Source: Sphingopyxis granuli NBRC 100800 (lineage in GTDB: Bacteria; Pseudomonadota; Alphaproteobacteria; Sphingomonadales; Sphingomonadaceae). Taken from it: a DNA stretch of 64,000 nucleotides. Below, piece by piece: positions 9,036 to 17,684 of this stretch; position 1 is the stretch's first letter; each line of letters opens with the position of its first letter. The DNA is taken from the NCBI RefSeq assembly GCF_001591045.1, contig NZ_BCUA01000001.1, positions 123,679 to 187,678 of the forward strand, given 5' to 3'. The notes beneath the pieces are model-generated. The model was not told where the DNA came from, did not search any database, and worked only from the letters and a program-made list of their open reading frames with translations. A program made the position numbers and the translations under genes.

Positions 9036-9283
9036 AATTTTGTAGAAACGGATCTTTGTTTCGGAATTGCGGGCAATCGGAGAGGCATTCAACGTCGATG
9101 GTGTTTCAGCATTTCGCTGAAACCGGCATTCCGGTAAAATGGAAGCCAGCCACCCTTGAAGGCGGCGGAGCGCTATCCGTTTGGCAGCCCCTGCCTAAGA
9201 ATGTCTCGAAGAATTCGGCACGGACAAAGCCAAGCAGTCGCAACGGCACAAGCATTCCTTCTGGCCCCTGCAATCCAACTGCG
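9036..9283. other. Intergenic stretch between decayed gene and RES toxin
   Basis: No convincing gene on either strand. It contains a short perfect hairpin TTTCAGC-atttc-GCTGAAA near 9103-9121 followed by a sequence rich in GGCATTCCGG-like steps, which may be the edge of a lost mobile element; no terminal repeat pair or transposase remnant is visible to prove that. Confidence 0.3.
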
Positions 9284-9793
9284 TCAATTCCGGTCCCAAG
9301 CAGCTAGTGCATCTTCGGGATCGAGCAACGACAGGGCAGCCCCCTCCCTTGTCGCTGTTTCGGCCTCTGCCCCGGCATCGTGCCACTTCCACAAGACAAG
9401 GTTCGTGCCACCCTTGTTCTGGACAGACGGAACCAACGCACCCTCGGCACCCGCAAGGGTCAATTCCTCTGCGAGCTTCCAACTGGGAGGAATGCCCTTC
9501 TCCACCATGAATATCTGTCGCCATAAGCATTCGGTGATCGCCGGATCTGTCCCGCGCAGATCGGCAATGGCGTTGGCGGTAACATCATAGGCGGCCAGCG
9601 TGCCGGGGCGCACGAGCTCCTGATGCATCTCGACTATCGCAGTCACATAGTCCGCGGAGAGGTAGAGTGCGGGCATGCCCATGGGGTTCCAGCGGCCGCC
9701 AGTCCGGTGTGATCCGCTTTCGAGTGGGCGGCGCTGCCAGCGCACGCCAAGCATTCGCCAGTAGCGACCCTGCAGCGGCGCCAGCGATGTCAT
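9284..9793 (-). CDS. RES-domain toxin
   Basis: 169 residues. The RES family signature is clear: an N-terminal RYWRM, then GGRWNPMG with the conserved Arg, YLSADYVTAIVEMHQE with the conserved Glu, and a late serine in LVPSVQNKGG. Characterised RES toxins (MbcT, Res) degrade NAD+ or ADP-ribosylate a target and are neutralised by an Xre/MbcA-type antitoxin encoded just upstream. Here the ATG overlaps the stop of that antitoxin by one base (TGATG), so the pair is translationally coupled. Length is typical for the family, and both conserved catalytic positions appear intact, so it is probably active. Confidence 0.88.
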   Translation of the reverse strand: MTSLAPLQGRYWRMLGVRWQRRPLESGSHRTGGRWNPMGMPALYLSADYVTAIVEMHQELVRPGTLAAYDVTANAIADLRGTDPAITECLWRQIFMVEKGIPPSWKLAEELTLAGAEGALVPSVQNKGGTNLVLWKWHDAGAEAETATREGAALSLLDPEDALAAWDRN

Positions 9794-10143
9794 CAGGAAT
9801 AAACGCCCTCGTCCATGCTATCGAGCGTCCACAATACCGCATCGGCCTTGCCCTCTTCTACCAGTTCCTCGGCCGTCTTGCCAAAGCCGGGGATAGGCTG
9901 GTGGCGGAACCAGATGATCGCCCTGCCCTCATCGCCTGCAAGCTCGGCGGCGCGAGTGATGATGCGCGCAATTTCTCCCAGCTTGGCCTGCACGGCAGGA
10001 CTGTCAGGATGCGCCGTCATCGTGTTGCGATTGAGGTGGGCAATCCGCGACAGGCGCGTCATCGGCAGTCGCAAGCGCTCCGCCATGCGGCGCGGTGCGA
10101 TCAGGTCGCCGTCACGAATGTCATCTAGAAAAGCAGCAAGCAT
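9793..10143 (-). CDS. Xre/MbcA-ParS-type antitoxin (DUF2384)
   Basis: 116 residues. It has an N-terminal HTH-like region (DLIAPRRMAERLRLPMTRLSRIAHLNR) and a C-terminal toxin-binding region (DEGRAIIWFRHQPIPGFGKTAEELVEEGKADAVLW) typical of the antitoxin partner of RES toxins: the FGKTAEELV-G-A-VL-L pattern is characteristic. It precedes the RES gene with a one-base overlap. It is expected to bind its own promoter in 10144-10200, where three TGCA-bearing steps (tgcactcc, tgcaccta, tgcatttc) occur. Confidence 0.88.
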   Translation of the reverse strand: MLAAFLDDIRDGDLIAPRRMAERLRLPMTRLSRIAHLNRNTMTAHPDSPAVQAKLGEIARIITRAAELAGDEGRAIIWFRHQPIPGFGKTAEELVEEGKADAVLWTLDSMDEGVYS

Positions 10144-10542
10144 GAGTGCACTCCTTGCTTGATATATGCACCTATCTGCATTTCATTTCAATGATTCTGA
10201 CGATCAAATGGGTATTTTCAGGCCCAATGCCGATCGAGCAGGCCTTCAAAGCCGTCTCTGCCTCCTCACGAGTGCCGCCCCACTCGGCCGGGTTTGCGAA
10301 AGTGAGGTCTGGATCTGCTGGAAGTTCCGTTGTGCCATGCCCAGGATCAGCTCAAACACGCGCCTGACCCTGCCTCCGGCGCCGCCTAGAACCTGCCCAT
10401 ATCAGAACAACGCGGACATGACTGGAAATTCCTTTGGCGTTGGCACCATCAGCGGAGGGGTTGGCTGCGGAATTTCATCTAGCATATCGCACATATGAGA
10501 GGTAGGATTGCAATTAGATGTTTCATACATCACGAGGACTCA
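10144..10542. other. 399-bp divergent intergenic region
   Basis: It lies between the Xre-RES pair (leftward) and the HTH-SulP pair (rightward) and should hold both promoters. A short dyad GATGT-ttcat-ACATC sits at about 10516-10530, just upstream of the HTH gene, and is a candidate operator. A roughly 27-codon minus-strand reading frame rich in proline near 10400-10490 has no supporting evidence and is not annotated as a gene. Confidence 0.4.
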
Positions 10543-10872
10543 ATGATCACATCACAGCAAATGCGCGCGGCGCGTGCTCTTCTCGGTATCGACCAACGCC
10601 AACTGGCTGCTCTGGCCAACGTCTCGCTTCCGACGATCCAGAGAATGGAGGCGTCGGACGGGCAGGTGCGCAGCGTGGTCGATACGCTGGTGAAGGTGAT
10701 CAACGCACTGGAAACCGCCGGAATCGAGATCATCGGTGAGAATGCGACCAGCAACGGCGCCGGGCGCGGGGTCCGGCTGAAGGATACCGCAGCGGGAAGT
10801 CAGCCGAAGCGCGTGCCATCGATGCTCTACGATCAGGCTGGCGAACCGCAGGCCGAAAATGAAGCCATATGA
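10543..10872 (+). CDS. Xre-type HTH protein overlapping SulP gene
   Basis: 109 residues from ATG 10543, preceded by GAGGA at about 10534. Residues 1-60 form a compact Cro/C1-type HTH (MITSQQMRAARALLGI, then RQLAALANVSLPTIQRME). The remainder (ETAGIEIIGENATSNGAGRGVRL) is the short sheet extension common to orphan alphaproteobacterial Xre regulators. Its last 14 bases overlap the start of the SulP transporter, implying coupled expression. It could regulate the transporter or itself; the target is not evident. An upstream in-frame start at 10495 lacks a ribosome site, so I prefer 10543. Confidence 0.85.
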   Translation: MITSQQMRAARALLGIDQRQLAALANVSLPTIQRMEASDGQVRSVVDTLVKVINALETAGIEIIGENATSNGAGRGVRLKDTAAGSQPKRVPSMLYDQAGEPQAENEAI

Positions 10873-12562
10873 TGCGCGGCTGACCGCGTTCACGCCGAAA
10901 CTGGTAACGGTTCTCGGCGAGGGATATACGTTCGATCGGCTGCGGCGGGACAGCATTGCGGGGCTGACGGTCGCGATCGTCGCCCTCCCCCTCGCCATGG
11001 CTTTGGCGATCGCGAGCGGCGCGACCCCGGACAAGGGATTGATCACGGCCGTCATCGCCGGGTTCCTCATTTCGGCGCTTGGCGGTTCGCGCGTCCAGGT
11101 GGGCGGGCCGACAGGCGCGTTCGTCGTCGTCGTCTTCAACGTGATCGCCCAGCATGGCTATGACGGGCTCCTGCTGGCGACGCTGATGGCGGGCGTACTG
11201 CTCATTGTTGCGGGCTATTCCGGGCTCGGGAGCCTTGTGCGTTTCATCCCGCAGCCAGTGGTTACCGGCTTTACCGCCGGGATCGCGGTGATCATCGCTT
11301 CAAGCCAGGTGAAGGATTTCCTGGGCCTGTCAATGAAAACGGTGCCCGCGGACTTCATACCCAAGTGGTCGGCCTATTTCTCCGCGCTGGGGAGCCTGCA
11401 GCTCGCCACTCTTGCAATTGGCGCCGGCTCCCTCACGCTCATCATCGCTCTGCGAAAATGGGCCCCGCGCCTCCCCGGCTTCCTTATCGCCGTCGTGCTG
11501 GCGAGCGCCATCGTCGCCCTTCTGCATGTCCCGGTCGAGACGATCGGATCGCGCTTCCCCGAGCTTCCCACCGGCCTGCCCGCCCCTGCCCTGCCGGAGA
11601 TCTCGTTTGCCCGGCTGCAAGCGGTGGCGCCGGCCGCCTTCACCATAGCGTTCCTCGCCGGGATCGAGGCGCTGCTCTCGGCCGTTGTGGCTGATGGCAT
11701 GATCGGTTCCCGGCACCGCTCCAATCAGGAACTCGTCGGGCAGGGTGTCGCGAACATGGCCTCGGCCGTTTTCGGAGGGCTGCCCGCGACCGGAGCCATT
11801 GCACGGACCGCGACCAATATCCGCGCCGGCGCGGTGACGCCGATCGCCGGCATGCTGCACGCCGTCTTCCTGCTCCTGTTCATCCTGTTCGCCTCGAAGC
11901 TCATGGCCTTCGTACCGCTGGCCGCCCTGGCGGCGATCCTGTTCATGGTGGCTTGGGGGATGAGCGAACACCACCGTTTCCTTCAGCTCCTGCGCATGCC
12001 GAATGGCGACAGGAGCCTGCTGTTGCTGACTTTTGGACTCACGATTTTCATAGACCTGACGGTGGCGATCGCGGTCGGCGTGACGCTGGCATCGCTGCTG
12101 TTCATGATGCGGATGAGCCGGACCGTCGAGATCGCGAGCGATAGCGAAGGCGCCGCCTCCGATGCCGAAGAGGAAGAACTCGACCAGCGCACGGCCTTGC
12201 CGGCAGGTGTCGAGGTGTTCCGCATCGACGGTCCCATCTTTTTCGGGGTCGCCAACGACCTCATGGACACGCTGAGGCGCATCGGGTCCGCCCCCAAAAT
12301 CATCATCCTGCGAATGCGCCGGGTCCCGTTGCTGGATGCAAGCGGTGTCGCGGCAATGGGCGACATTGTCGACCATGCCGAAGTGCTGGGCATCCGGGTC
12401 ATCCTTTCGGGCGTGACGGCGCAGCCGATGGAGATGCTCGAAAGGGTATCGCTCGGCCCCTCGAGCAGTCGGGTTTTGCATAGTGCGAATTTCGCGGATG
12501 CCGTGCGGCTTGCTTCATCCCTCACCGTGGAGCCGGCCTCCACGGCGCCGACACTCCATTGA
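10859..12562 (+). CDS. SulP-family inorganic anion transporter with STAS domain
   Basis: 567 residues. The N-terminal two-thirds is polytopic, with the SulP hallmarks DSIAGLTVAIVALPLAMALA, VGGPTGAF and FIPQPVVTGFTAGIA. A loop rich in Asp and Glu (EGAASDAEEEELDQ) precedes a C-terminal STAS domain of about 110 residues (EVFRIDGPIFFGVANDLMD to RVILSGVTAQPMEML). SulP proteins in bacteria carry sulfate, bicarbonate, fumarate or other anions; the substrate cannot be read from sequence alone. It starts inside the upstream HTH gene. Confidence 0.92.
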   Translation: MKPYDARLTAFTPKLVTVLGEGYTFDRLRRDSIAGLTVAIVALPLAMALAIASGATPDKGLITAVIAGFLISALGGSRVQVGGPTGAFVVVVFNVIAQHGYDGLLLATLMAGVLLIVAGYSGLGSLVRFIPQPVVTGFTAGIAVIIASSQVKDFLGLSMKTVPADFIPKWSAYFSALGSLQLATLAIGAGSLTLIIALRKWAPRLPGFLIAVVLASAIVALLHVPVETIGSRFPELPTGLPAPALPEISFARLQAVAPAAFTIAFLAGIEALLSAVVADGMIGSRHRSNQELVGQGVANMASAVFGGLPATGAIARTATNIRAGAVTPIAGMLHAVFLLLFILFASKLMAFVPLAALAAILFMVAWGMSEHHRFLQLLRMPNGDRSLLLLTFGLTIFIDLTVAIAVGVTLASLLFMMRMSRTVEIASDSEGAASDAEEEELDQRTALPAGVEVFRIDGPIFFGVANDLMDTLRRIGSAPKIIILRMRRVPLLDASGVAAMGDIVDHAEVLGIRVILSGVTAQPMEMLERVSLGPSSSRVLHSANFADAVRLASSLTVEPASTAPTLH

Positions 12563-12593
12563 TCACCTCTCTATTATCCGGAAGGAACCCAGG

Positions 12594-12902
12594 ATGAGCG
12601 ATGCAAACGACGAGTATGTCTATGATGACGCTTCAGGCGAATGGCTCCCCGCCGTCGAGGCTGCGGCGAAGGCCGCGGCAGCAGACTTGGTCGAGGTCCT
12701 GGATTCGGCAGGGAACATCCTCGCGGACGGGGACAGCGTCATCACGATCAAGGATTTGAAGGTCAAGGGGGCCGGGCAGACGCTGAGGAAGGGCACCGTG
12801 ATCAAGGCGATCAGGCTGACCGGCGATCCGCAGGAAATCGACTGCCGCTACGAGGGTATCAAGGGCCTGGTCTTACGAGCCGAATTTGTGCGCAAACACT
12901 GA
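12594..12902 (+). CDS. PhnA/YjdM-like protein lacking the zinc ribbon
   Basis: 102 residues from ATG 12594 with AAGGA upstream. The C-terminal 70 residues (VEVLDSAGNILADGDSVITI, KDLKVKG, GTVIKAIRLTGD, IDCRYEGIKGLVLRAEFVRK) match the SH3-like domain of PhnA/YjdM. That family normally begins with a zinc-ribbon bearing paired CxxC motifs; here the equivalent segment is NDEYVYDDASGEWLP with no cysteine. Despite its historical name the family is not an established phosphonate enzyme. It follows SulP by 31 bp on the same strand and may be co-transcribed. Confidence 0.8.
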   Translation: MSDANDEYVYDDASGEWLPAVEAAAKAAAADLVEVLDSAGNILADGDSVITIKDLKVKGAGQTLRKGTVIKAIRLTGDPQEIDCRYEGIKGLVLRAEFVRKH

Positions 12903-12965
12903 GGCAGTGAAGACGCGTTCTCACCGCCCCGACAGTCGCGCGGGATATACCGATCTTCGCAACAC

Positions 12966-13898
12966 TCAGGGTATTTGCGGCGTCCGTTGGTAGAGGCGTT
13001 CGATGTCGTTTGGCCTGGCGAGATCATGGCCCGGGCTCATCACGGCGGCAGCGCCAGCGGCAATGCCGAAACGGAAGGCTTCGCCCATCTCCCAGCCAAT
13101 CGAGATCGCAAACAGCATGGCGGACAGGAAGCTGTCACCGGCACCAACCGCGCTTTTCGCCTCGATGGGGGCAGCTGGCAGGAAAAGCGGTCCGGCGGCG
13201 CTGGCAAGGATCGCGCCTTCATGGCCCATGGTCACGGCGACATGAGCGGCTTGTCCGGATCGAACGATTTCGAGTGCCGCATGGGCGATTTCGTCGGGAT
13301 CGCCGAGTTCGAGCCCGGTCAATTGCCGCAACTCGCCGATGCTGGGCTTCACGAGAAAGACGCCGCCTTCATCGAGGCCGCCCTTAAGTCCCGGTCCTGA
13401 ACTGTCGAGGACGACGGGAATATTGCGCCGGCGCATCAGCGCTACGACCTGACCGTAGAAATCGTCGGGCATGCCGGGCGGCAGCGACCCGCTCAACACC
13501 ATGAAATTGCACTGCGCGGTTTCAAGCTGGTCAAGGCAGGCCTGCCACTCGGCGGGCTGGATGGTCGGCCCCGGTGGAACGAAACGATATTCCTTGCCGC
13601 TTTCGAGTTCGAGCACGGCGGATGCGACGCGGGTATGGCCCGCGATATAGATGCGATTGTGGACGAGCTGATGGAGGTCGAGCAGGCCGTCGAGAGCATC
13701 GCCTGTGGCACCGCCCGCCATATAATAGCTTCGGGCATTGCCGCCGAGGCGAACAAAGACCCGGGCGACGTTGATACCGCCGCCGCCTGGGCTGTAGAAT
13801 TCGGATTTGGTCCGCATCTTGCGCGTGTGGAACATGCGATCGACTTCATAGGCGACGTCGATCGTCGGGTTCAGGGTCAGCGTGGCAATGTTCGTCAT
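12966..13898 (-). CDS. pfkB: PfkB-family sugar kinase (6-phosphofructokinase II-like)
   Basis: 310 residues of the ribokinase/PfkB fold. It begins IATLTLNPTIDVAYEVD, has PGGGGINVARVFVRLGG (PfkB signature 1), VLSGSLPPGMP, the phosphate-binding VKPSIGEL and the catalytic AVGAGDSFLS with its Asp. These features fit the E. coli PfkB/1-phosphofructokinase/tagatose-6-phosphate kinase group. A role in glycolysis at fructose-6-phosphate is the best inference. A PfkB-type kinase is also part of the mycobacterial hypoxia regulon, which fits this island. No FixJ-like box is obvious upstream. Confidence 0.88.
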   Translation of the reverse strand: MTNIATLTLNPTIDVAYEVDRMFHTRKMRTKSEFYSPGGGGINVARVFVRLGGNARSYYMAGGATGDALDGLLDLHQLVHNRIYIAGHTRVASAVLELESGKEYRFVPPGPTIQPAEWQACLDQLETAQCNFMVLSGSLPPGMPDDFYGQVVALMRRRNIPVVLDSSGPGLKGGLDEGGVFLVKPSIGELRQLTGLELGDPDEIAHAALEIVRSGQAAHVAVTMGHEGAILASAAGPLFLPAAPIEAKSAVGAGDSFLSAMLFAISIGWEMGEAFRFGIAAGAAAVMSPGHDLARPNDIERLYQRTPQIP

Positions 13899-14351
13899 CC
13901 CGCCATTTGAGCGGGCTGGATGTATTCCAGTCTATCCGCAATATCCCCAATTCGTGCCGCCGGTGCGGCATGCCAAGGTAGCCCTGTCGGGCGTCGCAAT
14001 CCCGCTGTTGCTTGGCGTCGTTCTGTCCCTCCTCTCAAGGCGCAAAATGAGTTCGTCCGTTCCGCCATCATCACACTGGTCTCGCTATCCGTGATTGCTT
14101 GCGTTCTGGAACTGTCCGGGCTTCTCGATCGCGCTATTGCAGCAGACGCGAGGCCCCGCGAACGAGGCGATGCGAGGGGGATCTGGCTGCTACCCTCCGA
14201 TACCACGGTAGCAGTGCTGATGTTTTTCCGTTTTGATGAACGATCCAGCAGGTGCATGTCGGTGTTCGCTAAGGAAAATCTCTCATAGCGGGAGCATAGC
14301 GCGTCACTAAGGTGTCACGGATCAGAACCCCGCCAATTTGGAGCATGTGCA
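13899..14351. other. 453-bp intergenic region between pfkB and the beta-CASP gene
   Basis: No supported gene. It contains a perfect 8-bp hairpin CTGCTACC / GGTAGCAG at about 14187-14214 followed within 15 bp by a T-run (tgtttttcc), which could act as a terminator for rightward readthrough or a regulatory structure. A sequence GGGAGCATAGCGCG near 14290 loosely resembles the FixJ-like boxes elsewhere but is too divergent to call. Confidence 0.4.
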
Positions 14352-15956
14352 GTGACGAATAACGAGCCCAGGATCACCTTCCACGGCGCCGCGGGGACAG
14401 TCACAGGCTCGTGCATGGAGCTTGAACATGACGGCCGCGCGATCCTGATCGATTGCGGCCTGTTCCAGGGGCCCCGGACGCTCGAAACGCTCAATCGCGA
14501 GCCGTTCTCGTTCGATGCCCGCAAGATCGCCGCGGTCGTCCTCACGCACGCGCACATCGACCATAGCGGTCTATTGCCAAAGCTTGTCGCCGAAGGCTTC
14601 AGGGGGCCGGTCTATGCGACGCCGCAAACACGCGACCTTCTCTACCACATGCTGCCCGATGCCGGGCGCATCCAGGAAAGCGAAGCGGAGCGCCGCAACC
14701 GCCGTCGGGACCGAAAGGACGAGGAGCCGATCGAGCCGATCTATACCGAGGCCGATTCCAAAGCGGCCTATGATCAGATCGAGACGGTCGCGCTCAACAA
14801 GTGGTTCCAACCTGCGCGGGGCTTCACGGCCCGGTTGTGGAATGCCGGCCACATCCTCGGCTCAACCTCCGTCGAGATGCAGGTAGGCGAAACGCGCCTG
14901 CTCTTTTCCGGCGATCTCGGCCCGGATCACAAGGCCTTCCACGCCGATCCCGAAGGGCCAGCGGGGCTTGATCATGTGATTTGCGAAAGCACCTATGGGG
15001 ATCGGGCCCGCGAGGACCTGACGATCGAACAGCGGCGCACGCTCCTTGAAGCCGAAATCAAGGCTGCGTTGACGCGTGGCGGCAATCTCGTCATCCCGGT
15101 CTTCGCGCTGGAGCGGACGCAGGAACTGCTTCTCGACATCGCCATGCTCATCAACACCGGACGCCTGGCCCACCCCCAGGTATTCATCGACTCGCCCCTG
15201 GCGACGCGGGCGACCGAGGTGTTTGCAAAGCACGCCGGCGAGCTCGAGGACATGGGTTCGGGCGAGATCTTTCATCATCCGTCGTTCCACTATGTCCTGA
15301 ACGCCACGGAATCGATGCGGCTCAACAGCCTGTCCGGCGCGATCATTCTGGCAGCTTCGGGGATGTGCGAAGCCGGGCGCATCCGTCATCATCTGCGGCA
15401 TAATCTGGGACGGCGGGAATCGACGATCTTGTTCGTCGGCTTCCAGGCGGCCGGGTCGCTCGGCCGGACCATTCTCGATGGCGCCAACCGCGTGCGGATC
15501 TGGGGGCAGGACGTTGCCGTCCGTGCCCAGATCCGCCGGATCGACACCTATTCGGCGCATGCCGACCAGCAGGATCTTCAGCGATGGATCAAGGCGCGGC
15601 AGCCGATCGATGGCAGTCTTTTCCTGAGCCACGGCGAGTCCGGGTCGATCGAGACATTTCGCCGGCTGCTGCAATCGGACGGGGCGGCGGCATCGATCAT
15701 CGCCCCGAAGCTGGGCGAAACCTATGCGCTACCGGCGCGCGCGCCAGCGCGGCGCCTCAAGACGGGCGACCCCGAACTGCAAGGCGCGGTCGGGCGCGAC
15801 TGGCAGAATGACTACGCCGATTTCTCGATCCGCCTGAAAAAAGAGCTCCAGGGTATTGAGAGCGCCTCGGCGCGGCGCGAAGCCCTGGCGCGGATGTCGG
15901 AGGTCCTTCGCTCGTACCAGGACCATCGCGACAAGCGGAAAGCGAAGAACGGCTAG
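14352..15956 (+). CDS. Metallo-beta-lactamase/beta-CASP family nuclease-like protein
   Basis: 534 residues, GTG start at 14352. The N-terminal MBL fold has THAHIDHSG (zinc motif HxHxDH), a His in GHILGST and an Asp in FSGDLGPD. The beta-CASP region follows (PVFALERTQELLLDIA, DSPLA, SGMCEAGRIRHHL) and the RNA-specificity motif VGFQAAGSLGR and TYSAHADQ. Proteins of this group are RNase/CPSF73-like; many bacterial members sit with stress genes and their substrate is undefined. C-terminal residues 440-534 are basic and charged. It appears monocistronic, followed 124 bp later by the DUF465 gene. Confidence 0.9.
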   Translation: MTNNEPRITFHGAAGTVTGSCMELEHDGRAILIDCGLFQGPRTLETLNREPFSFDARKIAAVVLTHAHIDHSGLLPKLVAEGFRGPVYATPQTRDLLYHMLPDAGRIQESEAERRNRRRDRKDEEPIEPIYTEADSKAAYDQIETVALNKWFQPARGFTARLWNAGHILGSTSVEMQVGETRLLFSGDLGPDHKAFHADPEGPAGLDHVICESTYGDRAREDLTIEQRRTLLEAEIKAALTRGGNLVIPVFALERTQELLLDIAMLINTGRLAHPQVFIDSPLATRATEVFAKHAGELEDMGSGEIFHHPSFHYVLNATESMRLNSLSGAIILAASGMCEAGRIRHHLRHNLGRRESTILFVGFQAAGSLGRTILDGANRVRIWGQDVAVRAQIRRIDTYSAHADQQDLQRWIKARQPIDGSLFLSHGESGSIETFRRLLQSDGAAASIIAPKLGETYALPARAPARRLKTGDPELQGAVGRDWQNDYADFSIRLKKELQGIESASARREALARMSEVLRSYQDHRDKRKAKNG

Positions 15957-16010
15957 ATTTTCCTAGCGGCGCGGCGACGGGGATAATCGGATCAGGCCTG
16001 GAACGGATTA

Positions 16011-16025
16011 GGGAACCTACTTATG
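16011..16025 (+). promoter_or_regulatory. FixJ-box-like site upstream of DUF465 gene
   Basis: GGGAACCTACTTATG, 56 bp before ATG 16081. Its reverse complement (CATAAGTAGGTTCCC) has the TAMGTAnnTTCC layout of rhizobial FixJ sites. It is one of about eleven such sites in this island and one of the clearest. Confidence 0.55.
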
Positions 16026-16080
16026 GGCGCGCCTTGGCGTGTCTTCTATTACGTTCGCGTGGAAACCAACGGAGTAAGAC

Positions 16081-16323
16081 ATGTCGAATACACCACATAC
16101 ATTGGGCGAAGAATTCCCGGACCAGATGGACAAGATCCACGCGCTGAAGGTTTCGGACCCGATCTTTGCTCAGCTGCTCGCCACTTATGATGAGGTAAAC
16201 GACGAGATTCATGTGGCCGAAACGAACGTTCAGCCGACGTCGCAGGATCGTGAAACCGAACTGCGCAAACGCCGCTTGGCGATCAAAGACCAGATCGCCG
16301 AAGCGATCTCGCAGATAGCCTGA
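16081..16323 (+). CDS. YdcH/DUF465-family small coiled-coil protein
   Basis: 80 residues: EEFPDQMDKIHALKVSDPIF followed by LLATYDEVNDEIHVAETNV and a C-terminal helix LRKRRLAIKDQIAEAI. The L-K-xDP-F and helical hairpin pattern is that of DUF465 (YdcH/SlyX-like). Function is not established. It is preceded by a FixJ-like site and followed by a strong terminator, so it is likely an individually regulated transcript in the low-oxygen set. Confidence 0.88.
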   Translation: MSNTPHTLGEEFPDQMDKIHALKVSDPIFAQLLATYDEVNDEIHVAETNVQPTSQDRETELRKRRLAIKDQIAEAISQIA

Positions 16324-16335
16324 TTGGTTGAGAGG

Positions 16336-16364
16336 GGCCGGGTGCGCTGCGCCCGGCCTTCTTC
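16336..16364 (+). terminator. Rho-independent terminator after DUF465 gene
   Basis: GGCCGGGTGC and GCGCCCGGCC form a 10-bp GC stem with one wobble and a tiny loop, followed by TTCTTCC, 12 bp after the stop codon. Confidence 0.7.
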
Positions 16365-16451
16365 CGCGCACGCGTTATGGAGAGGTGAGGGGGGAGCTGG
16401 AGAAAGACCCTACGCCCTCAACCTGACTGAAGTGCGGGCGACGTGTCTTGA

Positions 16452-16745
16452 GGTCGCGACCTGGCGGAGCGGCGATGCGCGAGTTGTCACGCCATCGGCG
16501 AAACCAATGCGAGCCCCAACCGGCTCGCACCGCCGTTTCGAAATCTCTACAGACAATATCCGGTCGATGCTTTGCAGCCGGCGTTCCTGAAGGGTCTTGA
16601 GGTCGGTCACCGTGATATGCCGCGTTTTATCCTGACGCCGCAGGAGGTCACGGACATCATCGCGTTCCTTCATGACCTCAACCCATGCCGCAAGCGGTCG
16701 TCGGATGACGCGGCCATGGCGCAGTGTTTCGCGCCCATGGAATGA
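16452..16745 (+). pseudogene. Cytochrome c remnant lacking its N-terminus
   Basis: The plus-strand frame from 16452 reads GRDLAERRCASCHAIGETN, then RLAPPFRNLYRQYPVDALQP and VGHRDMPRFILTPQEVTDII. This has the haem-binding CASCH and the axial Met in DMPRF of a class I cytochrome c, ending at TGA 16743-16745. Immediately upstream in frame is TGA (16449-16451), and no start codon or signal peptide is present in any frame that could join. The mature domain is therefore intact but cannot be exported or translated as it stands. It may have lost its 5' end by a deletion or frameshift. An intact cytochrome c of similar size lies at 37868-38236. Confidence 0.65.
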
Positions 16746-16856
16746 TGAGATATGCAGCGCCAGCACAGGAAAGCTGGATAATCCGGAATTGGGAGGGGGC
16801 CAGCGCATCACCGCTGCCCCCTCCTTGCCCAGAAGGACGCTTTGCGCCGCCCGCCC

Positions 16857-17684
16857 TCAGCGCGACATCAGGACGGGAAGGCTGACGTCGTCGATCAGGT
16901 CGCGCGTGACGCCGCCCAGCAGGATGTCGCGCACCCGCGAATGGGCGAAGGCGCCGATGGCGAGAAGGTCAGCTCCAGTTTCTTTTGCGAAATTCTGGAG
17001 GGCCACGGAAACACGCCGGCCGGTCGAACTCACCACATGAACGTCGACCTTGAAGCCGTGGCGGGCGAGGTGGCGGGCAATATCCGAGCCGGGAGCGGGA
17101 CCGTGACCTGCGGCAGTCGGCTCCGGATCCACGCAGACGACGTCGATGACGGCGCCCGGATCTACAACATCGATAAGATCCCGGGCGGCGCGGCGCGCTT
17201 CGCTCGATGCATCCCATCCCAGAACGGCGCGTCCCACGCGCTCGAGCCTGGCCTCGTCCGGCAGGGTCAGGACCGGTCCGCCCGATCCCGTCACGGCGGC
17301 CTGCAGACACCGGCGGCGCAGTTTCTGGTTCTCGAAAGCCGAAGCACCACCGATCAGCAGCAGATCTGCATAACGCCCTTCAATGCGTGACGCGCCGCCG
17401 AGATAGGCAAGGGCATCCGCGACCGGCCGGATCTCGACCGGGATCGGCCCGTTTTCAACCGCGGCCTTCACCGATTCCGTGCGGCGCTTCGCCTCATCAT
17501 CGATGCGATCCAGGATCACCGGATAATAATCGAAAGGTGGCAACACAGCGGCATTATCGAAAATGTCCATCATCAAGGATATTGCGAGGTGCGCGTCCTG
17601 CGCGGCGGCGAACGCCGTGGCGTGCTTGATGAAACCGCGGGCGGCTTCTCCATTGTCGACGATTGCAACGAGGTCTTTCAGCAT
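16857..17684 (-). CDS. Universal stress protein, two-domain
   Basis: 275 residues with two UspA-like halves. The first starts MLKDLVAIVDNGEAARGFIK and the second is at about 145-275 (RAVLGWDASSEARRAARDLI, GADLLAIGAFAHSRVRDILLGGVTRDLI). The G-2x-G-9x-G(S/T) nucleotide motif is only partly kept (GAFAHSR--LLGG), so ATP binding is uncertain. It shares strong architectural similarity with the proteins at 24103-24924 and 28534-29370. It lies 54 bp downstream of the antiporter gene on the same strand and may belong to that operon. Confidence 0.9.
   Translation of the reverse strand: MLKDLVAIVDNGEAARGFIKHATAFAAAQDAHLAISLMMDIFDNAAVLPPFDYYPVILDRIDDEAKRRTESVKAAVENGPIPVEIRPVADALAYLGGASRIEGRYADLLLIGGASAFENQKLRRRCLQAAVTGSGGPVLTLPDEARLERVGRAVLGWDASSEARRAARDLIDVVDPGAVIDVVCVDPEPTAAGHGPAPGSDIARHLARHGFKVDVHVVSSTGRRVSVALQNFAKETGADLLAIGAFAHSRVRDILLGGVTRDLIDDVSLPVLMSR

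Noticed and set aside
9090..9180. Possible insertion-sequence end near the RES toxin gene
   Set aside because: Only a 7-bp hairpin is visible; no paired terminal repeats, target duplication or transposase fragment.
10400..10490. Proline-rich 27-codon leftward reading frame
   Set aside because: Too short and without a ribosome site to distinguish from chance.
12594..12902. Phosphonate utilisation function from the name PhnA
   Set aside because: No phn operon is nearby and the family's link to phosphonates is not established.
16410..16811. 133-codon leftward reading frame
   Set aside because: It is antisense to the recognisable cytochrome c remnant, which carries CASCH and a distal Met.
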